Shown here: piece by piece, positions 44,688 through 53,504 of the stretch
How the letters are laid out: the number at the start of each line of letters is the position of its first letter
Position numbering within the stretch: the first letter of the stretch is position 1
Assembly (NCBI RefSeq): GCF_023887685.1
Contig: NZ_JAMWMR010000002.1
Location: 310,001 to 374,000 of the forward strand
Length of the DNA stretch: 64,000 nt
Reading direction: 5' to 3'
Origin: Streptomyces macrolidinus
Lineage (GTDB): Bacteria > Actinomycetota > Actinomycetes > Streptomycetales > Streptomycetaceae
Program-made: the position numbers and the translations under genes
The notes under the pieces: generated by a model
What the model saw: only the letters and a program-made list of their open reading frames with translations
What the model was told of the DNA's origin: nothing
Databases searched by the model: none

Positions 44688-45815
44688 ATGACGCAGCAAC
44701 CCGCACCGGGCCGTTCGAGCGGGCGGGCCCGGCGTCCCTCTGGTGGGCAGCCCACACCACGGCCGGTACAGTCCGGTGCTGTGACCACACGGCTTGCCGA
44801 CATCGCAGCTCAGGCGGGGGTCAGTGAGGCGACCGTCAGCCGGGTCCTGAACGGCAAGCCCGGTGTCGCCCCGACCACCCGTCAGTCCGTGCTGGCCGCC
44901 CTCGACGTACTGGGCTACGAGCGCCCGGTGCGGCTGCGCCAGCGCAGCGAGGGACTGGTGGGTCTGATCACCCCGGAGCTGGAGAACCCGATCTTCCCGG
45001 CGCTGGCCCAGGTCATAGGGCAGGCGCTGACGCGGCAGGGGTACACGCCGGTGCTGGCGACGCAGACGCCGGGCGGGTCCACGGAGGACGAGCTGACGGA
45101 GATGCTGGTGGACCGCGGGGTCGCGGGCATCATCTATGTCTCCGGGCTGCACGCGGACACCACGGCCGACATGCAGCGCTACGAGCGGCTGCGCGCGCGA
45201 GGGGTGCCCTTCGTCCTGGTGGACGGCTTCTCCCCGAAGGTGCAGGCGCCGTTCATCTCCCCCGACGACCGTGCCGCGATGACGCTGGCGGTCACGCATC
45301 TGGTGTCCCTCGGACACACCCGGATCGGACTGGCGCTCGGGCCCGAGCGGTTCGTGCCGGTGCAGCGGAAGATCGAGGGGTTCGTACACGCGATGGGAGA
45401 GCAGCTCGGTCTGTCGCCCGAGGACGTGCGGACGCGGCTGGTCCAGCATTCGCTGTACACCCTGGAGGGCGGTCAGGCGGCGGCGTCCGCGCTGATCGAG
45501 CGGGAGTGCACGGCGGTGGTGTGCGCGAGCGACATGATGGCGCTCGGCGCGATTCGCGCGGCGCGCCAGCGGGGGCTCGAAGTCCCCACGGACGTCTCGG
45601 TGGTGGGCTTCGACGACTCCCCGCTGATCGCGTTCACGGACCCGCCGCTGACGACGGTCCGCAAGCCGGTGCCCGCGATGGGGCAGGCGGCCGTGCGCAC
45701 GCTGCTGGAGGAGATCGGCGGGACGCCCGCGCCGCACAGTGAGTTCGTGTTCATGCCGGAGCTGGTGGTGCGGGGTTCGACCGCTTCGGCGCCGGGGAGC
45801 CGGAGTCGTTCCTAG
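44688..45815 (+). CDS. malR: LacI-family repressor MalR
   Basis: A 375-residue LacI/GalR repressor. The helix-turn-helix is TTRLADIAAQAGVSEATVSRVLNGKPGVAPTTRQ with the hinge VLAALDVLGYERP; the sugar-binding domain follows (GLVGLITPELENPIFPALAQVIG, then VVGFDDSPLIAFTDPPLTTVRKP). The ATG at 44688 gives a 30-residue Pro/Arg/Ser-rich lead before the HTH; a GTG at 44781 would begin at VTTRLADI, as I recall for the S. coelicolor protein. It should repress malEFG-aglA and the amylase operon, with maltose or maltotriose as inducer. Confidence 0.93.
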   Translation: MTQQPAPGRSSGRARRPSGGQPTPRPVQSGAVTTRLADIAAQAGVSEATVSRVLNGKPGVAPTTRQSVLAALDVLGYERPVRLRQRSEGLVGLITPELENPIFPALAQVIGQALTRQGYTPVLATQTPGGSTEDELTEMLVDRGVAGIIYVSGLHADTTADMQRYERLRARGVPFVLVDGFSPKVQAPFISPDDRAAMTLAVTHLVSLGHTRIGLALGPERFVPVQRKIEGFVHAMGEQLGLSPEDVRTRLVQHSLYTLEGGQAAASALIERECTAVVCASDMMALGAIRAARQRGLEVPTDVSVVGFDDSPLIAFTDPPLTTVRKPVPAMGQAAVRTLLEEIGGTPAPHSEFVFMPELVVRGSTASAPGSRSRS

Positions 45816-45822
45816 GAACGAC
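45805..45822. promoter_or_regulatory. 18-bp perfect palindrome over the malR stop codon
   Basis: gtcgttcct is followed directly by aggaacgac with no loop, and includes the malR TAG. With no loop it is a poor terminator and more like a protein-binding site, possibly for the next gene. Confidence 0.5.
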
Positions 45823-45912
45823 GCGCGGCGTCCGTAAGGTGGAGAAGATCTGGCTTGAACCCTTCCAAGAGGTGATCGGCCGAGAAAGGCTTGTCTGGCA
45901 GACTCTGTCCCT

Positions 45913-46779
45913 ATGGGTGACAGGACCGTGGCGGAGTGGGAGGGCCGACAGCGGAAGGCCGCTCCCCCACCCGGCGCGGGCACGTCGGTGCGAGGGCACG
46001 TGGGGCCGTTCCTCCTGGCCCGGCTGCGCAGGCCCCGTCGTCCGCGCTTCTGGTTCGAAATCCTGCTGATCGCGGTGAGTTACTGGACCTACTCACTGAT
46101 CCGCAACGCGGTGCCGGAGCAGCGGGCCGAGGCGCTGCGGAACGCGGACTGGCTGTGGCGGCTGGAGAACCACCTGGGGATCGCCGTCGAGGACTCGGTC
46201 AACCACGCGCTGAACTCGGCTACATGGCTGATCGTCGGGATGAACTACTACTACGCGACCCTGCACTTCGTGGTGACGCTGGGCGTTCTGGTGTGGCTGT
46301 ACCGCAGCCATCCGGGGCGGTACACGGCGGCGCGGCTGGCCCTGTTCGCCACGACGGCGGTCGCGTTGCTCGGCTACTACCTGTTCCCGCTGGCGCCGCC
46401 GCGGCTGATGAACGGCGGCGGCTTCATCGACACCGTGGTGGTGCACCAGACCTGGGGCTCGATGGCGTCGGGCGATCTGAAGCACATGTCGAACCAGTAC
46501 GCGGCGATGCCCTCGATGCACATCGGCTGGTCGCTGTGGTGCGGTCTGACCCTCTACGCGCTGGCGCGGGTGCCGTGGGTACGGGTGCTCGGGCTGCTGT
46601 ATCCGCTGGCGACGCTCTCGGTGATCGTGGCGACGGCCAACCACTTCTGGCTGGACGCGGTGGGCGGCATGCTGTGTCTGTCGTTCGGCTTCGCCACGGC
46701 GCGGCTCTGGTACGGCGCGCTGCCGTACACGCTGCCGCGGGCGGCGGGCGCGCCCGCGTTGCTGCCCGCGAAGGTATGA
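45913..46779 (+). CDS. PAP2-type membrane phosphatase/phosphotransferase
   Basis: A 288-residue integral membrane protein with about six helices. The active-site motifs of the PAP2/inositol-phosphotransferase superfamily are present as PSMHIGWSLW (His of C2) and ANHFWLDAVGG (His and Asp of C3). It may act on lipid phosphates or cell-envelope intermediates, such as phosphoinositides; the substrate is not determinable. The ATG lacks a ribosome binding site, suggesting a leaderless or poorly translated start. Confidence 0.8.
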   Translation: MGDRTVAEWEGRQRKAAPPPGAGTSVRGHVGPFLLARLRRPRRPRFWFEILLIAVSYWTYSLIRNAVPEQRAEALRNADWLWRLENHLGIAVEDSVNHALNSATWLIVGMNYYYATLHFVVTLGVLVWLYRSHPGRYTAARLALFATTAVALLGYYLFPLAPPRLMNGGGFIDTVVVHQTWGSMASGDLKHMSNQYAAMPSMHIGWSLWCGLTLYALARVPWVRVLGLLYPLATLSVIVATANHFWLDAVGGMLCLSFGFATARLWYGALPYTLPRAAGAPALLPAKV

Positions 46780-46853
46780 GGGGCCGCGCGGGGTGAGGGG
46801 GCCGCGCGGGGTCATGGGGCCGCGTGAGGTCAGGGAGTCGCGTGGCGTGACGT
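46780..46853 (+). repeat. Degenerate 17-18-bp tandem repeat between convergent genes
   Basis: About four degrading copies of aggggccgcgcggggtc run from the PAP2 stop almost to the glnE stop. The copies diverge towards glnE. Confidence 0.6.
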
Positions 46854-46857
46854 GCGG

Positions 46858-49854
46858 TCAGGCTTCGTAGAAGAGTTCCTCCACGACCGTCCGTGCCCTT
46901 CGGGTCGTGCGCCGGTAGTCCTCGAGCATGTCGCCCACGTGTCCGGGTCCGTAGCCCAGATACCGGCCGACGGCCGCGAGTTCCCTGGTCTGGGAGGGGA
47001 AGGTGTCGCCCGCGCGCCCGCGGACCAGCATCACGGCGTTGCGGACGCGGGTGGCCAGGATCCAGGCCTCGTCGAGGATGGCGGCCTCCTCGGCGGGGAT
47101 CAGGCCGGCGGCGCAGGCGGCGGCGAGGGCGGGGCGGGTGCGGGTGGTGCGCAGGCCCGGTTCGGCCCAGGCGTGCCGCAGTTGGAGGAGTTGTACGGTC
47201 CATTCGACGTCGGACAGACCGCCCCGGCCGAGCTTCGCGTGGAGGGTCTTGTCGGCGCCGCGGGGCAGCCGTTCGGACTCCATCCGGGCCTTGAGCCGCC
47301 GGATCTCCAGGACGGCGTCGTCGCCGATGCCTTCGGCCGGGTAGCGCAGGGGGTCGATCAGGTCGATGAAGCGGCGGCCCAGCTCCTCGTCCCCGGCAAC
47401 GGGTTCGGCCCGCAGCAACGCCTGTGCCTCCCAGACCAGCGACCAGCGGCGGTAGTAGGCGGCGTACGAGGTCAGGGTGCGCACGAGGGGGCCGGACTTG
47501 CCCTCCGGTCGCAGGTCGGCGTCGATCAGCAGGGGCGGGTCGGTGCTCGGGAGTTGGAGCAGTCGGCGCATCTCGGCGACGACCTTGTTGGCGGCGTCGG
47601 CCGCCTCCCGCTCGTCGACGCCGTCCTGGGGCTGGTGGACGAAGAGCACGTCGGCGTCCGAGCCGTAGCCCAGTTCGTGCCCGCCGAAGCGGCCCATGCC
47701 GATGACCGCGAACCGGGTGGGCAGGGTGTCGCCCCAGCCCGCGCGGACGACGGCGCGGAGCGTGCCCGCGAGGGTCGCGGCCGTCAGGTCCGAGACGGCG
47801 TCGCCGACCAGGTCCACGAGGGCGCCCTGGTCGGGTCCGGTCGGGGTGTCCGCGCTGTCGTAGGAGCCGACGATGTCTGCGGCGGCCGTACGGAACAGTT
47901 CGCGCCGTCGTACGCCGCGGGCCGCCGCGACGGCCTGTTCGGCGTTCTCGGCGCGGCCGACGGCCGCAAGGACCTCCTGCTCCAACTGGGCGCGTCCGCG
48001 GGGTTCGAGCCCGGCGCCGTCGCCGTCGCCGAGCAGGGCCACCGCCTCGGGTGCGCGCATCAGCAGGTCGGGGGCGAGGCGGCCGGCGGAGAGCACGCGG
48101 GCGAGGTTCTCGGCGGCGGCGCCCTCGTCCCTGAGCAGCCGCAGATACCAGGGGGTCTTGCCGAGCGCCTCGGAGACCCTGCGGAAGGTGAGCAGGCCCG
48201 CGTCCGGGTCGGCGGAGTCGGCGAACCAGCCGAGGAGCACGGGCAGCAGGGTGCGCTGGATGGCGGCCCTGCGGGTGACGCCGGAGGCGAGCGCCTCCAG
48301 GTGGCGCAGGGCGGCGGCCGGGTCCTCGTAGCCGAGGGCGATCAGGCGTTCGCGGGCCGCCTCGGGGCTCAACCGGGCTTCGCCAGGCGCGAGTTGGGCG
48401 ACGGCGTCGAGCAGGGGGCGGTAGAAGAGCTTCTCGTGCAGGCGGCGTACGACGCCGGTGTGCCGCCGCCATTCGAGGGTCAGTTCGCCGATGGGGTCGG
48501 TGCGCAGGCCGAGCGAGCGACCGAGGCGCCGCAGATCGCCCTCGTCCTTGGGCAACAGGTGGGTACGGCGCAGCCGGTAGAGCTGGAGGCGGTGCTCCAG
48601 GGAGCGCAGGAAGCGGTAGGCGTCGTCGAGTTGGACGGCGTCGACGCGTCCGATGTAGCCGCCGGCCGCCAGGGCCTTCAGGGCGTCGAGCGTGGTGCCG
48701 CTGCGCAGGGAGGTGTCGGCGCGGCCGTGGACCAACTGGAGGAGCTGTACGGCGAATTCGACGTCCCTGAGTCCTCCCGGGCCGAGCTTCAGTTCGCGTT
48801 CGACCTCACCGGCGGGGATGTTGGCGATGACCCGGCGGCGCATCTCCTGGACGTCGGGGACGAAGTTGTCGCGCTCGGCGGCGTGCCAGACGAGGGGGGC
48901 GAGGGTGGCGACGTAGCTCTCGCCGAGGTCGCGGTCGCCCGCCACCGGGCGCGCCTTGAGCAGGGCCTGGAACTCCCAGGTCTTGGCCCAGCGTTGGTAG
49001 TAGGCGAGGTGGCTGCTGAGGGTGCGGACGAGGGGGCCGTTGCGGCCTTCGGGGCGCAGGTTGGCGTCCACGGGCCAGATGGTGCCCTCGACCGTGACGT
49101 CGGAGCAGATCCGCATCATGTGCGAGGCGAGCCGGGTCGCGGCCTGGAGGGCCTTGATCTCCTCGGTGCCGCCCGCGGCTTCGCCGACGAAGATGACGTC
49201 CACGTCGGAGACGTAGTTCAGTTCGTGGCCGCCGCATTTGCCCATCGCGATCACCGCGAGCTTGCAGCAGGCGTCGTCGTCGGGGGCCGCGGCGCTCGCG
49301 AGGGCGAGGGCGGCGCGCAGGGTGGCGGTGGCAAGGTCGGCCAGTTCGGCGGCGGTCTCGGCGACGTCGATGGTGCCGCACACGTCGCGCGCGGCGATCG
49401 AGAGCAGACAGCGGCGGTAGGCGACGCGCAGCGAGACGGGGTCGTGGGCCTGGGCGAGCTGGCGTTCGAACTCCGTGACGCCGGGGTGGAGGTCCCGCTG
49501 CTCGTAGGTGACCAGCGCGTGCCAGTCGCCGGGGTGGCGGGTGAGGTGGTCGGTGAGCGCGGCGGAGGCGCCGAGGATCCCGAGCAGCCGGTCTCGCAGG
49601 GGCTTGGCCGAGATCAGCGTGTCGAGCAGCTCGTGCCGGGCGGTGGCGCCGGGCTGCGCCTCCACCAGCCGGACCAGGCCGTGCAGCGCGAGATCGGGGT
49701 CGGCGGTCGCGCCGAGGGCGTCGAGCAGGACGGGGTCGGTCCTTATCGACGCCAGCTCGGCGCTGTCCAGGAGCCGCTCGGCGGCGGAGGGGGCGGTGAA
49801 GCCGTGCCGCAGCAGCCGGGTGAAGGTGCTGCTCCTACGCCCTGGCACCGTCAT
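46858..49854 (-). CDS. glnE: Bifunctional glutamine synthetase adenylyltransferase/deadenylase
   Basis: A 998-residue enzyme that attaches AMP to, and removes it from, the type I glutamine synthetase encoded at 10.9 kb. Two nucleotidyltransferase domains each carry GGHEL(N/G)Y.SD.D(V)(I/L)F: the first at about residues 208-222 and the second at about 722-736, with an all-helical linker between. The length matches the family. The ATG at 49854 has GGGAGG upstream. It is 106 bp downstream of glnA2 on the same strand but separated from it by a strong terminator. Confidence 0.96.
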   Translation of the reverse strand: MTVPGRRSSTFTRLLRHGFTAPSAAERLLDSAELASIRTDPVLLDALGATADPDLALHGLVRLVEAQPGATARHELLDTLISAKPLRDRLLGILGASAALTDHLTRHPGDWHALVTYEQRDLHPGVTEFERQLAQAHDPVSLRVAYRRCLLSIAARDVCGTIDVAETAAELADLATATLRAALALASAAAPDDDACCKLAVIAMGKCGGHELNYVSDVDVIFVGEAAGGTEEIKALQAATRLASHMMRICSDVTVEGTIWPVDANLRPEGRNGPLVRTLSSHLAYYQRWAKTWEFQALLKARPVAGDRDLGESYVATLAPLVWHAAERDNFVPDVQEMRRRVIANIPAGEVERELKLGPGGLRDVEFAVQLLQLVHGRADTSLRSGTTLDALKALAAGGYIGRVDAVQLDDAYRFLRSLEHRLQLYRLRRTHLLPKDEGDLRRLGRSLGLRTDPIGELTLEWRRHTGVVRRLHEKLFYRPLLDAVAQLAPGEARLSPEAARERLIALGYEDPAAALRHLEALASGVTRRAAIQRTLLPVLLGWFADSADPDAGLLTFRRVSEALGKTPWYLRLLRDEGAAAENLARVLSAGRLAPDLLMRAPEAVALLGDGDGAGLEPRGRAQLEQEVLAAVGRAENAEQAVAAARGVRRRELFRTAAADIVGSYDSADTPTGPDQGALVDLVGDAVSDLTAATLAGTLRAVVRAGWGDTLPTRFAVIGMGRFGGHELGYGSDADVLFVHQPQDGVDEREAADAANKVVAEMRRLLQLPSTDPPLLIDADLRPEGKSGPLVRTLTSYAAYYRRWSLVWEAQALLRAEPVAGDEELGRRFIDLIDPLRYPAEGIGDDAVLEIRRLKARMESERLPRGADKTLHAKLGRGGLSDVEWTVQLLQLRHAWAEPGLRTTRTRPALAAACAAGLIPAEEAAILDEAWILATRVRNAVMLVRGRAGDTFPSQTRELAAVGRYLGYGPGHVGDMLEDYRRTTRRARTVVEELFYEA

Positions 49855-49912
49855 CTGGGCCTCCCGCCGAATCGCACACGTCCTGGCCAGAGCCTAGTTG
49901 TACTGTCCCGAT

Positions 49913-49944
49913 GATGCCGGGCCCCCGCCACGGGGCCCGGCATC
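49913..49944 (-). terminator. Terminator between glnA2 and glnE
   Basis: A perfect 13-bp stem (49913-49925 with 49932-49944) and a 6-nt loop, 17 bases beyond the glnA2 stop. Confidence 0.9.
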
Positions 49945-49960
49945 GAGTACGTCGACCGCC

Positions 49961-51322
49961 TTACAACACCGGCAGGTTCTTGCGCAGTTCGAACGCCGTG
50001 ACCTCGCTGCGGTACTCCTCCCACTCCTGGCGCTTGTTGCGCAGGAAGAAGTCGAAGACGTGCTCGCCGAGCGTGCTCGCGATCAGGTCGCTGTGCTCCA
50101 TCAGCGTGAGGGCCTCGCCCAGGTTCTGCGGCAGCGGGTCGATGCCCATCGCGCGACGCTCGCGGTTGGTCAGCGCCCAGACGTCGTCCTCGGCGCCCGG
50201 CGGGAGTTCGTAGCCCTCCTCGATGCCCTTCAGACCGGCGGCGAGCAGGACCGCGTAGGTCAGATACGGGTTGGCGCCCGAGTCGATCGAGCGGACCTCG
50301 ACGCGCGCCGAACCCGTCTTGCCCGGCTTGTACATGGGCACGCGCACCAGCGCCGAGCGGTTGTTGTGGCCCCAGCAGATGTACGACGGCGCCTCGCCGC
50401 CCGCGCCCGCGGTGCGCTCGGAGCCGCCCCAGATGCGCTTGTAGGAGTTCACCCACTGGTTGGTGACCGCCGAGGCCTCCGCCGCGTGCCGCAGCAGGCC
50501 CGCGATGAACGAGCGGCCGACCTTGGAGAGTTGGTACTCCGCGCCGGACTCGTAGAACGCGTTCCGGTCACCCTCGAACAGGGACAGATGGGTGTGCATC
50601 CCGCTGCCCGGGTGCTCCGAGAACGGCTTGGGCATGAACGTCGCCTGGACGCCCTGCTCCAGCGCGACCTGCTTCATGACCAGGCGGAAGGTCATGATGT
50701 TGTCGGCCGTGGAGAGCGCGTCGGCGTAGCGCAGGTCGATCTCCTGCTGGCCGGGGGCGCCCTCGTGGTGGGAGAACTCGACGGAGATGCCCATCGACTC
50801 CAGCATCGTGATCGCCTGGCGACGGAAGTCCTGGCCGACGCTCTGCGGGGTGTAGTCGAAGTAGCCGGAGTTGTCGGCCGGGGTGGGCGGGGTGCCGTCC
50901 AGGGGCTTGTTCTTCAGCAGGAAGAACTCGATCTCCGGGTGGGTGTAGAAGGTGAAGCCCAGGTCGGAGGCACGGGCGAGGGCGCGCTTGAGGACGTATC
51001 TCGGGTCGGCGAAGGACGGGGAGCCGTCGGGCATGAGGATGTCGCAGAACATCCGGGCCGTACCCGGCGCCTCGGCGCGCCACGGCAGTATCTGGAAGGT
51101 CGAGGGGTCCGGCCTGGCGATCATGTCGGACTCGTAGACCCGGGCGAAGCCCTCGATGGCGGAGCCGTCGAAGCCGATGCCCTCGTCGAAGGCCTGCTCC
51201 AGCTCGGCGGGCGCCACGGCCACCGACTTCAGGAAGCCCAGCACGTCCGTGAACCACAGACGTACGAACCGGATGTCGCGCTCCTCCAACGTCCGGAGCA
51301 CGAACTCCTGCTGCTTGTCCAT
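49961..51322 (-). CDS. glnA2: Glutamine synthetase-like gamma-glutamylpolyamine synthetase GlnA2
   Basis: A 453-residue GSI-like protein matching the Streptomyces GlnA2 lineage, which joins glutamate to polyamines such as putrescine rather than making glutamine (established for S. coelicolor). Motifs: RFVRLWFTDVLGFLKSVAV, HPEIEFFLL, MPKPFSEHPGSGMHTHLS, and the NNRSALVRVP block. The ammonia-site box reads FDGSAIEGF: the second serine of GlnA's FDGSSI is alanine here, in keeping with a changed amine substrate. ATG 51322 was preferred over 51337 on spacing. It is divergent from the flavohaemoglobin gene. Confidence 0.9.
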   Translation of the reverse strand: MDKQQEFVLRTLEERDIRFVRLWFTDVLGFLKSVAVAPAELEQAFDEGIGFDGSAIEGFARVYESDMIARPDPSTFQILPWRAEAPGTARMFCDILMPDGSPSFADPRYVLKRALARASDLGFTFYTHPEIEFFLLKNKPLDGTPPTPADNSGYFDYTPQSVGQDFRRQAITMLESMGISVEFSHHEGAPGQQEIDLRYADALSTADNIMTFRLVMKQVALEQGVQATFMPKPFSEHPGSGMHTHLSLFEGDRNAFYESGAEYQLSKVGRSFIAGLLRHAAEASAVTNQWVNSYKRIWGGSERTAGAGGEAPSYICWGHNNRSALVRVPMYKPGKTGSARVEVRSIDSGANPYLTYAVLLAAGLKGIEEGYELPPGAEDDVWALTNRERRAMGIDPLPQNLGEALTLMEHSDLIASTLGEHVFDFFLRNKRQEWEEYRSEVTAFELRKNLPVL

Positions 51323-51624
51323 CTTCCGCTTCCCCATCCTTGCTGGTCAGACCGCCTGTGTCCGCCGTCGTCACGGGAGCCGGCCGGGCACCTGGGCATC
51401 ACACCACACCAGCGTTTCACGTGCATTGCGGTGCCCTGTCGCCCATCTTGCCCCCTCTCGCCCGTGTCCGTAACGGTCCGTCGCGCCCCCGCAAGGGCCG
51501 GATGGCACTTTCCCCACGTGAGCGATCCCACCCGCCCATAAGTTGCATCTGAAATACCACTTTCCATACCGTCTGATGCAGACGATCGACCACAGACGAT
51601 CGACTGAGTCATCCAGGAGTGACG
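51323..51624. other. 302-bp divergent region glnA2/hmp
   Basis: Apart from the NsrR-like operator and promoter (51540-51572), this holds a gtctg-atg-cagac palindrome (51571-51583) and an 11-bp direct repeat agacgatcgac (51580-51590 and 51594-51604) in the hmp leader. No GlnR-type site was seen on the glnA2 side. Confidence 0.6.
51540..51572 (+). promoter_or_regulatory. NsrR-like operator overlapping the hmp promoter
   Basis: An 11-1-11 imperfect palindrome aagttgcatct-g-aaataccactt (51540-51562) resembles the NsrR consensus AAGATGCATTT-n-AAATGCATCTT. It overlaps a -35 TTGCAT (51543-51548), 18 bp from a -10 TACCGT (51567-51572), so a bound repressor would block the polymerase. Confidence 0.75.
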
Positions 51625-52803
51625 ATGCTGTCCGAGCAGTCCGCGGCGACCGTCCGCGCCACCCTTCCCGCCGTCGGCGCGGCCATCGGCGAGATCACCA
51701 AGTCGTTCTACGGCAAGATGTTCGACGCCCACCCCGAGCTGCTGCGCGATCTGTTCAACCGCGGCAACCAGGCCTCCGGCGCCCAGCAGCAGGCGCTCGC
51801 CGGTTCCATCGCCGCCTTCGCGACCCACCTGGTCGACCACCCCGACGAGCGCCCCGACGTGATGCTCAGCCGCATCGCCCACAAGCACGCCTCGCTGCAC
51901 ATCGTCCCCGAGCAGTACCCGATCGTGTACGAACACCTGTTCGCCGCCATCGCGGAGGTGCTCGGCGACGCGGTCACCCCCGAGGTCGCCGCCGCCTGGA
52001 GCGAGGTCTACTGGCTGATGGCCAACGCCCTGATCGCCATCGAGAAGCGGCTGTACGAGCAGAGCGGGCAGACGGAATGGCGTGAGTGGAAGGTCGTCGA
52101 GCGGATCGAGGAGACCCCCGACGTCGCCACCTTCAAGCTGAGCCCGGTCGACGACGCGCCGGTGCCCGACTCCCGCGCGGGCCAGTACGTCTCGGTCGGC
52201 GTCCACCTCGCGGACGGCGCCCGGCAGATCCGCCAGTACAGCCTGACCGCGGCCCCCGGCTCGTCGGTACGGCAGTTCGCCGTCAAGCGGGTGCTCGGTG
52301 ACGCCACGACCCCCGACGGCGAGGTCTCGAACCACCTGCACGCCCACGTGCACGAGGGCGACGTCCTCCAGCTCTCCGCCCCGTACGGCGACCTGGTCCT
52401 GGACGCCACCGACGCGCCCCTGCTGCTCGCCTCCGCCGGTATCGGCGTGACCCCGATGATCGCGATGCTGGAGCAGCTCGCCGAGTCCGGTCACCGCGCC
52501 CCGGTCACCGTGGTCCACGCCGACCGCACCCCCGCCACGCACGCCCTGCGCGGCGACCACGAGGCCTTCGCCGCCAAGCTGCCGGACGCGGCCGTGCACT
52601 TCTGGTACGAGCAGGACGCCCCGGAGTCCGCGCACACCGGCCGGGTCGACCTGACCGCCGTGCCGGTGGCCTCGGGCACGCACGCCTACCTGTGCGGTCC
52701 GCTGCCCTTCATGCGCGCGGTGCGCGCCCAGCTCATCGAGAAGGGTGTGGCGCCCGCCGACATCCACTACGAGGTCTTCGGGCCGGACCTCTGGCTCGCG
52801 TGA
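51625..52803 (+). CDS. hmp: Flavohaemoglobin (nitric oxide dioxygenase)
   Basis: A 392-residue protein that oxidises nitric oxide to nitrate. The globin domain occupies residues 1-140, with the heme-ligand histidine in SRIAHKHASL; the FAD domain has GQYVSVGVHL and RQYSLTAAP; the NAD domain has LLASAGIGVTPMIAML and YLCGPLPFMRAV. The ATG at 51625 has AGGAG six bases upstream; a GTG two codons earlier is less well placed. The NsrR-like operator upstream and the convergent NsrR gene form a complete NO-sensing and detoxification module. Confidence 0.95.
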   Translation: MLSEQSAATVRATLPAVGAAIGEITKSFYGKMFDAHPELLRDLFNRGNQASGAQQQALAGSIAAFATHLVDHPDERPDVMLSRIAHKHASLHIVPEQYPIVYEHLFAAIAEVLGDAVTPEVAAAWSEVYWLMANALIAIEKRLYEQSGQTEWREWKVVERIEETPDVATFKLSPVDDAPVPDSRAGQYVSVGVHLADGARQIRQYSLTAAPGSSVRQFAVKRVLGDATTPDGEVSNHLHAHVHEGDVLQLSAPYGDLVLDATDAPLLLASAGIGVTPMIAMLEQLAESGHRAPVTVVHADRTPATHALRGDHEAFAAKLPDAAVHFWYEQDAPESAHTGRVDLTAVPVASGTHAYLCGPLPFMRAVRAQLIEKGVAPADIHYEVFGPDLWLA

Positions 52804-52825
52804 GCGACCCTCGCACCTGACCCAT

Positions 52826-52861
52826 CGACGTCCGCCGTGTCCTGTGACGCGGCGGACGTCG
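52826..52861. terminator. Bidirectional terminator between hmp and nsrR
   Basis: A perfect 12-bp stem (52826-52837 with 52850-52861), extendable by four inner pairs, between convergent genes. Confidence 0.88.
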
Positions 52862-52896
52862 CGCGTTCCCCTGTTCCGGGCAAGGACGGCGAGCGG

Positions 52897-53340
52897 TCAG
52901 GGCTGCCTGCGGGAGATCTCCAGCAGCAGGGGGCCGGTCGGCGCCGCGGCCACGTCCTCGATCGTCAGCGGGTCCAGCGAGACGAAGAACGCCTCCTGGG
53001 CCTGGCGCAGCGCGCCGCGCAAGCGGCATCCGGAGCTGAGCGGGCAGGGCGCGTTGGTGACGCCCTCGCAGTCGACCACGTCACCGCCGCCCTCGAAGGC
53101 GCGGACGAGCCCGCCTATCGACGCCGTACGGCCCGCCTCGGTGAGCGCCAGCCCACCGCCCCGGCCGCGCCGGGCCTCCAGCAGCCCCCGGTGACGCAGA
53201 TCGGCGACCACCTTCGCGGCATGCGTGTACGGCACGTCCATGTGCGCCGCCACCTCACGGGTCGTGGGGGTCGAGCCGTCGGCGACGGCGAGCCGCATCA
53301 GGACGCGCAGCGCGATGTCGGTGGAACGCAGCAGCCGCAT
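52897..53340 (-). CDS. nsrR: Rrf2-family nitric-oxide-sensing repressor NsrR
   Basis: A 147-residue Rrf2 regulator. The winged HTH lies in the first ~65 residues (REVAAHMDVPYTHAAKVVADLRHRGLLEARRGRGGG). Three cysteines at about 91, 99 and 105 (VVDCEGVTNAPCPLSSGC) plus Asp8 in RSTDIALR match the [4Fe-4S] ligands known in S. coelicolor NsrR. Loss of the cluster by NO should release DNA and derepress hmp, whose promoter carries a matching site. Divergent from the DUF3105 gene. Confidence 0.9.
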   Translation of the reverse strand: MRLLRSTDIALRVLMRLAVADGSTPTTREVAAHMDVPYTHAAKVVADLRHRGLLEARRGRGGGLALTEAGRTASIGGLVRAFEGGGDVVDCEGVTNAPCPLSSGCRLRGALRQAQEAFFVSLDPLTIEDVAAAPTGPLLLEISRRQP

Positions 53341-53504
53341 GCGTTCAGCCTAATGCCCGCATCAAATAATGGACATCTGTGGTTCAAGTTATCGACAGGT
53401 AAGCCGCTTCTTCGGTCATTCCGTGTCTCCCGCTCCCCCGGCTCTCCCCTTCCCACTACCATCGGCGGGCCCGTCCGTCCCTCTCCTCTCCCCAAGGACT
53501 CGCC

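Noticed and set aside
46852..49914. A 1020-codon open frame antisense to glnE
   Set aside because: It exists because of codon bias in a high-G+C gene; its translation is valine/glycine-rich without domains, while glnE on the other strand has all family motifs.
53341..53400. A second NsrR site before nsrR
   Set aside because: An agatg half-site is present but the other half does not match, so autoregulation cannot be claimed.
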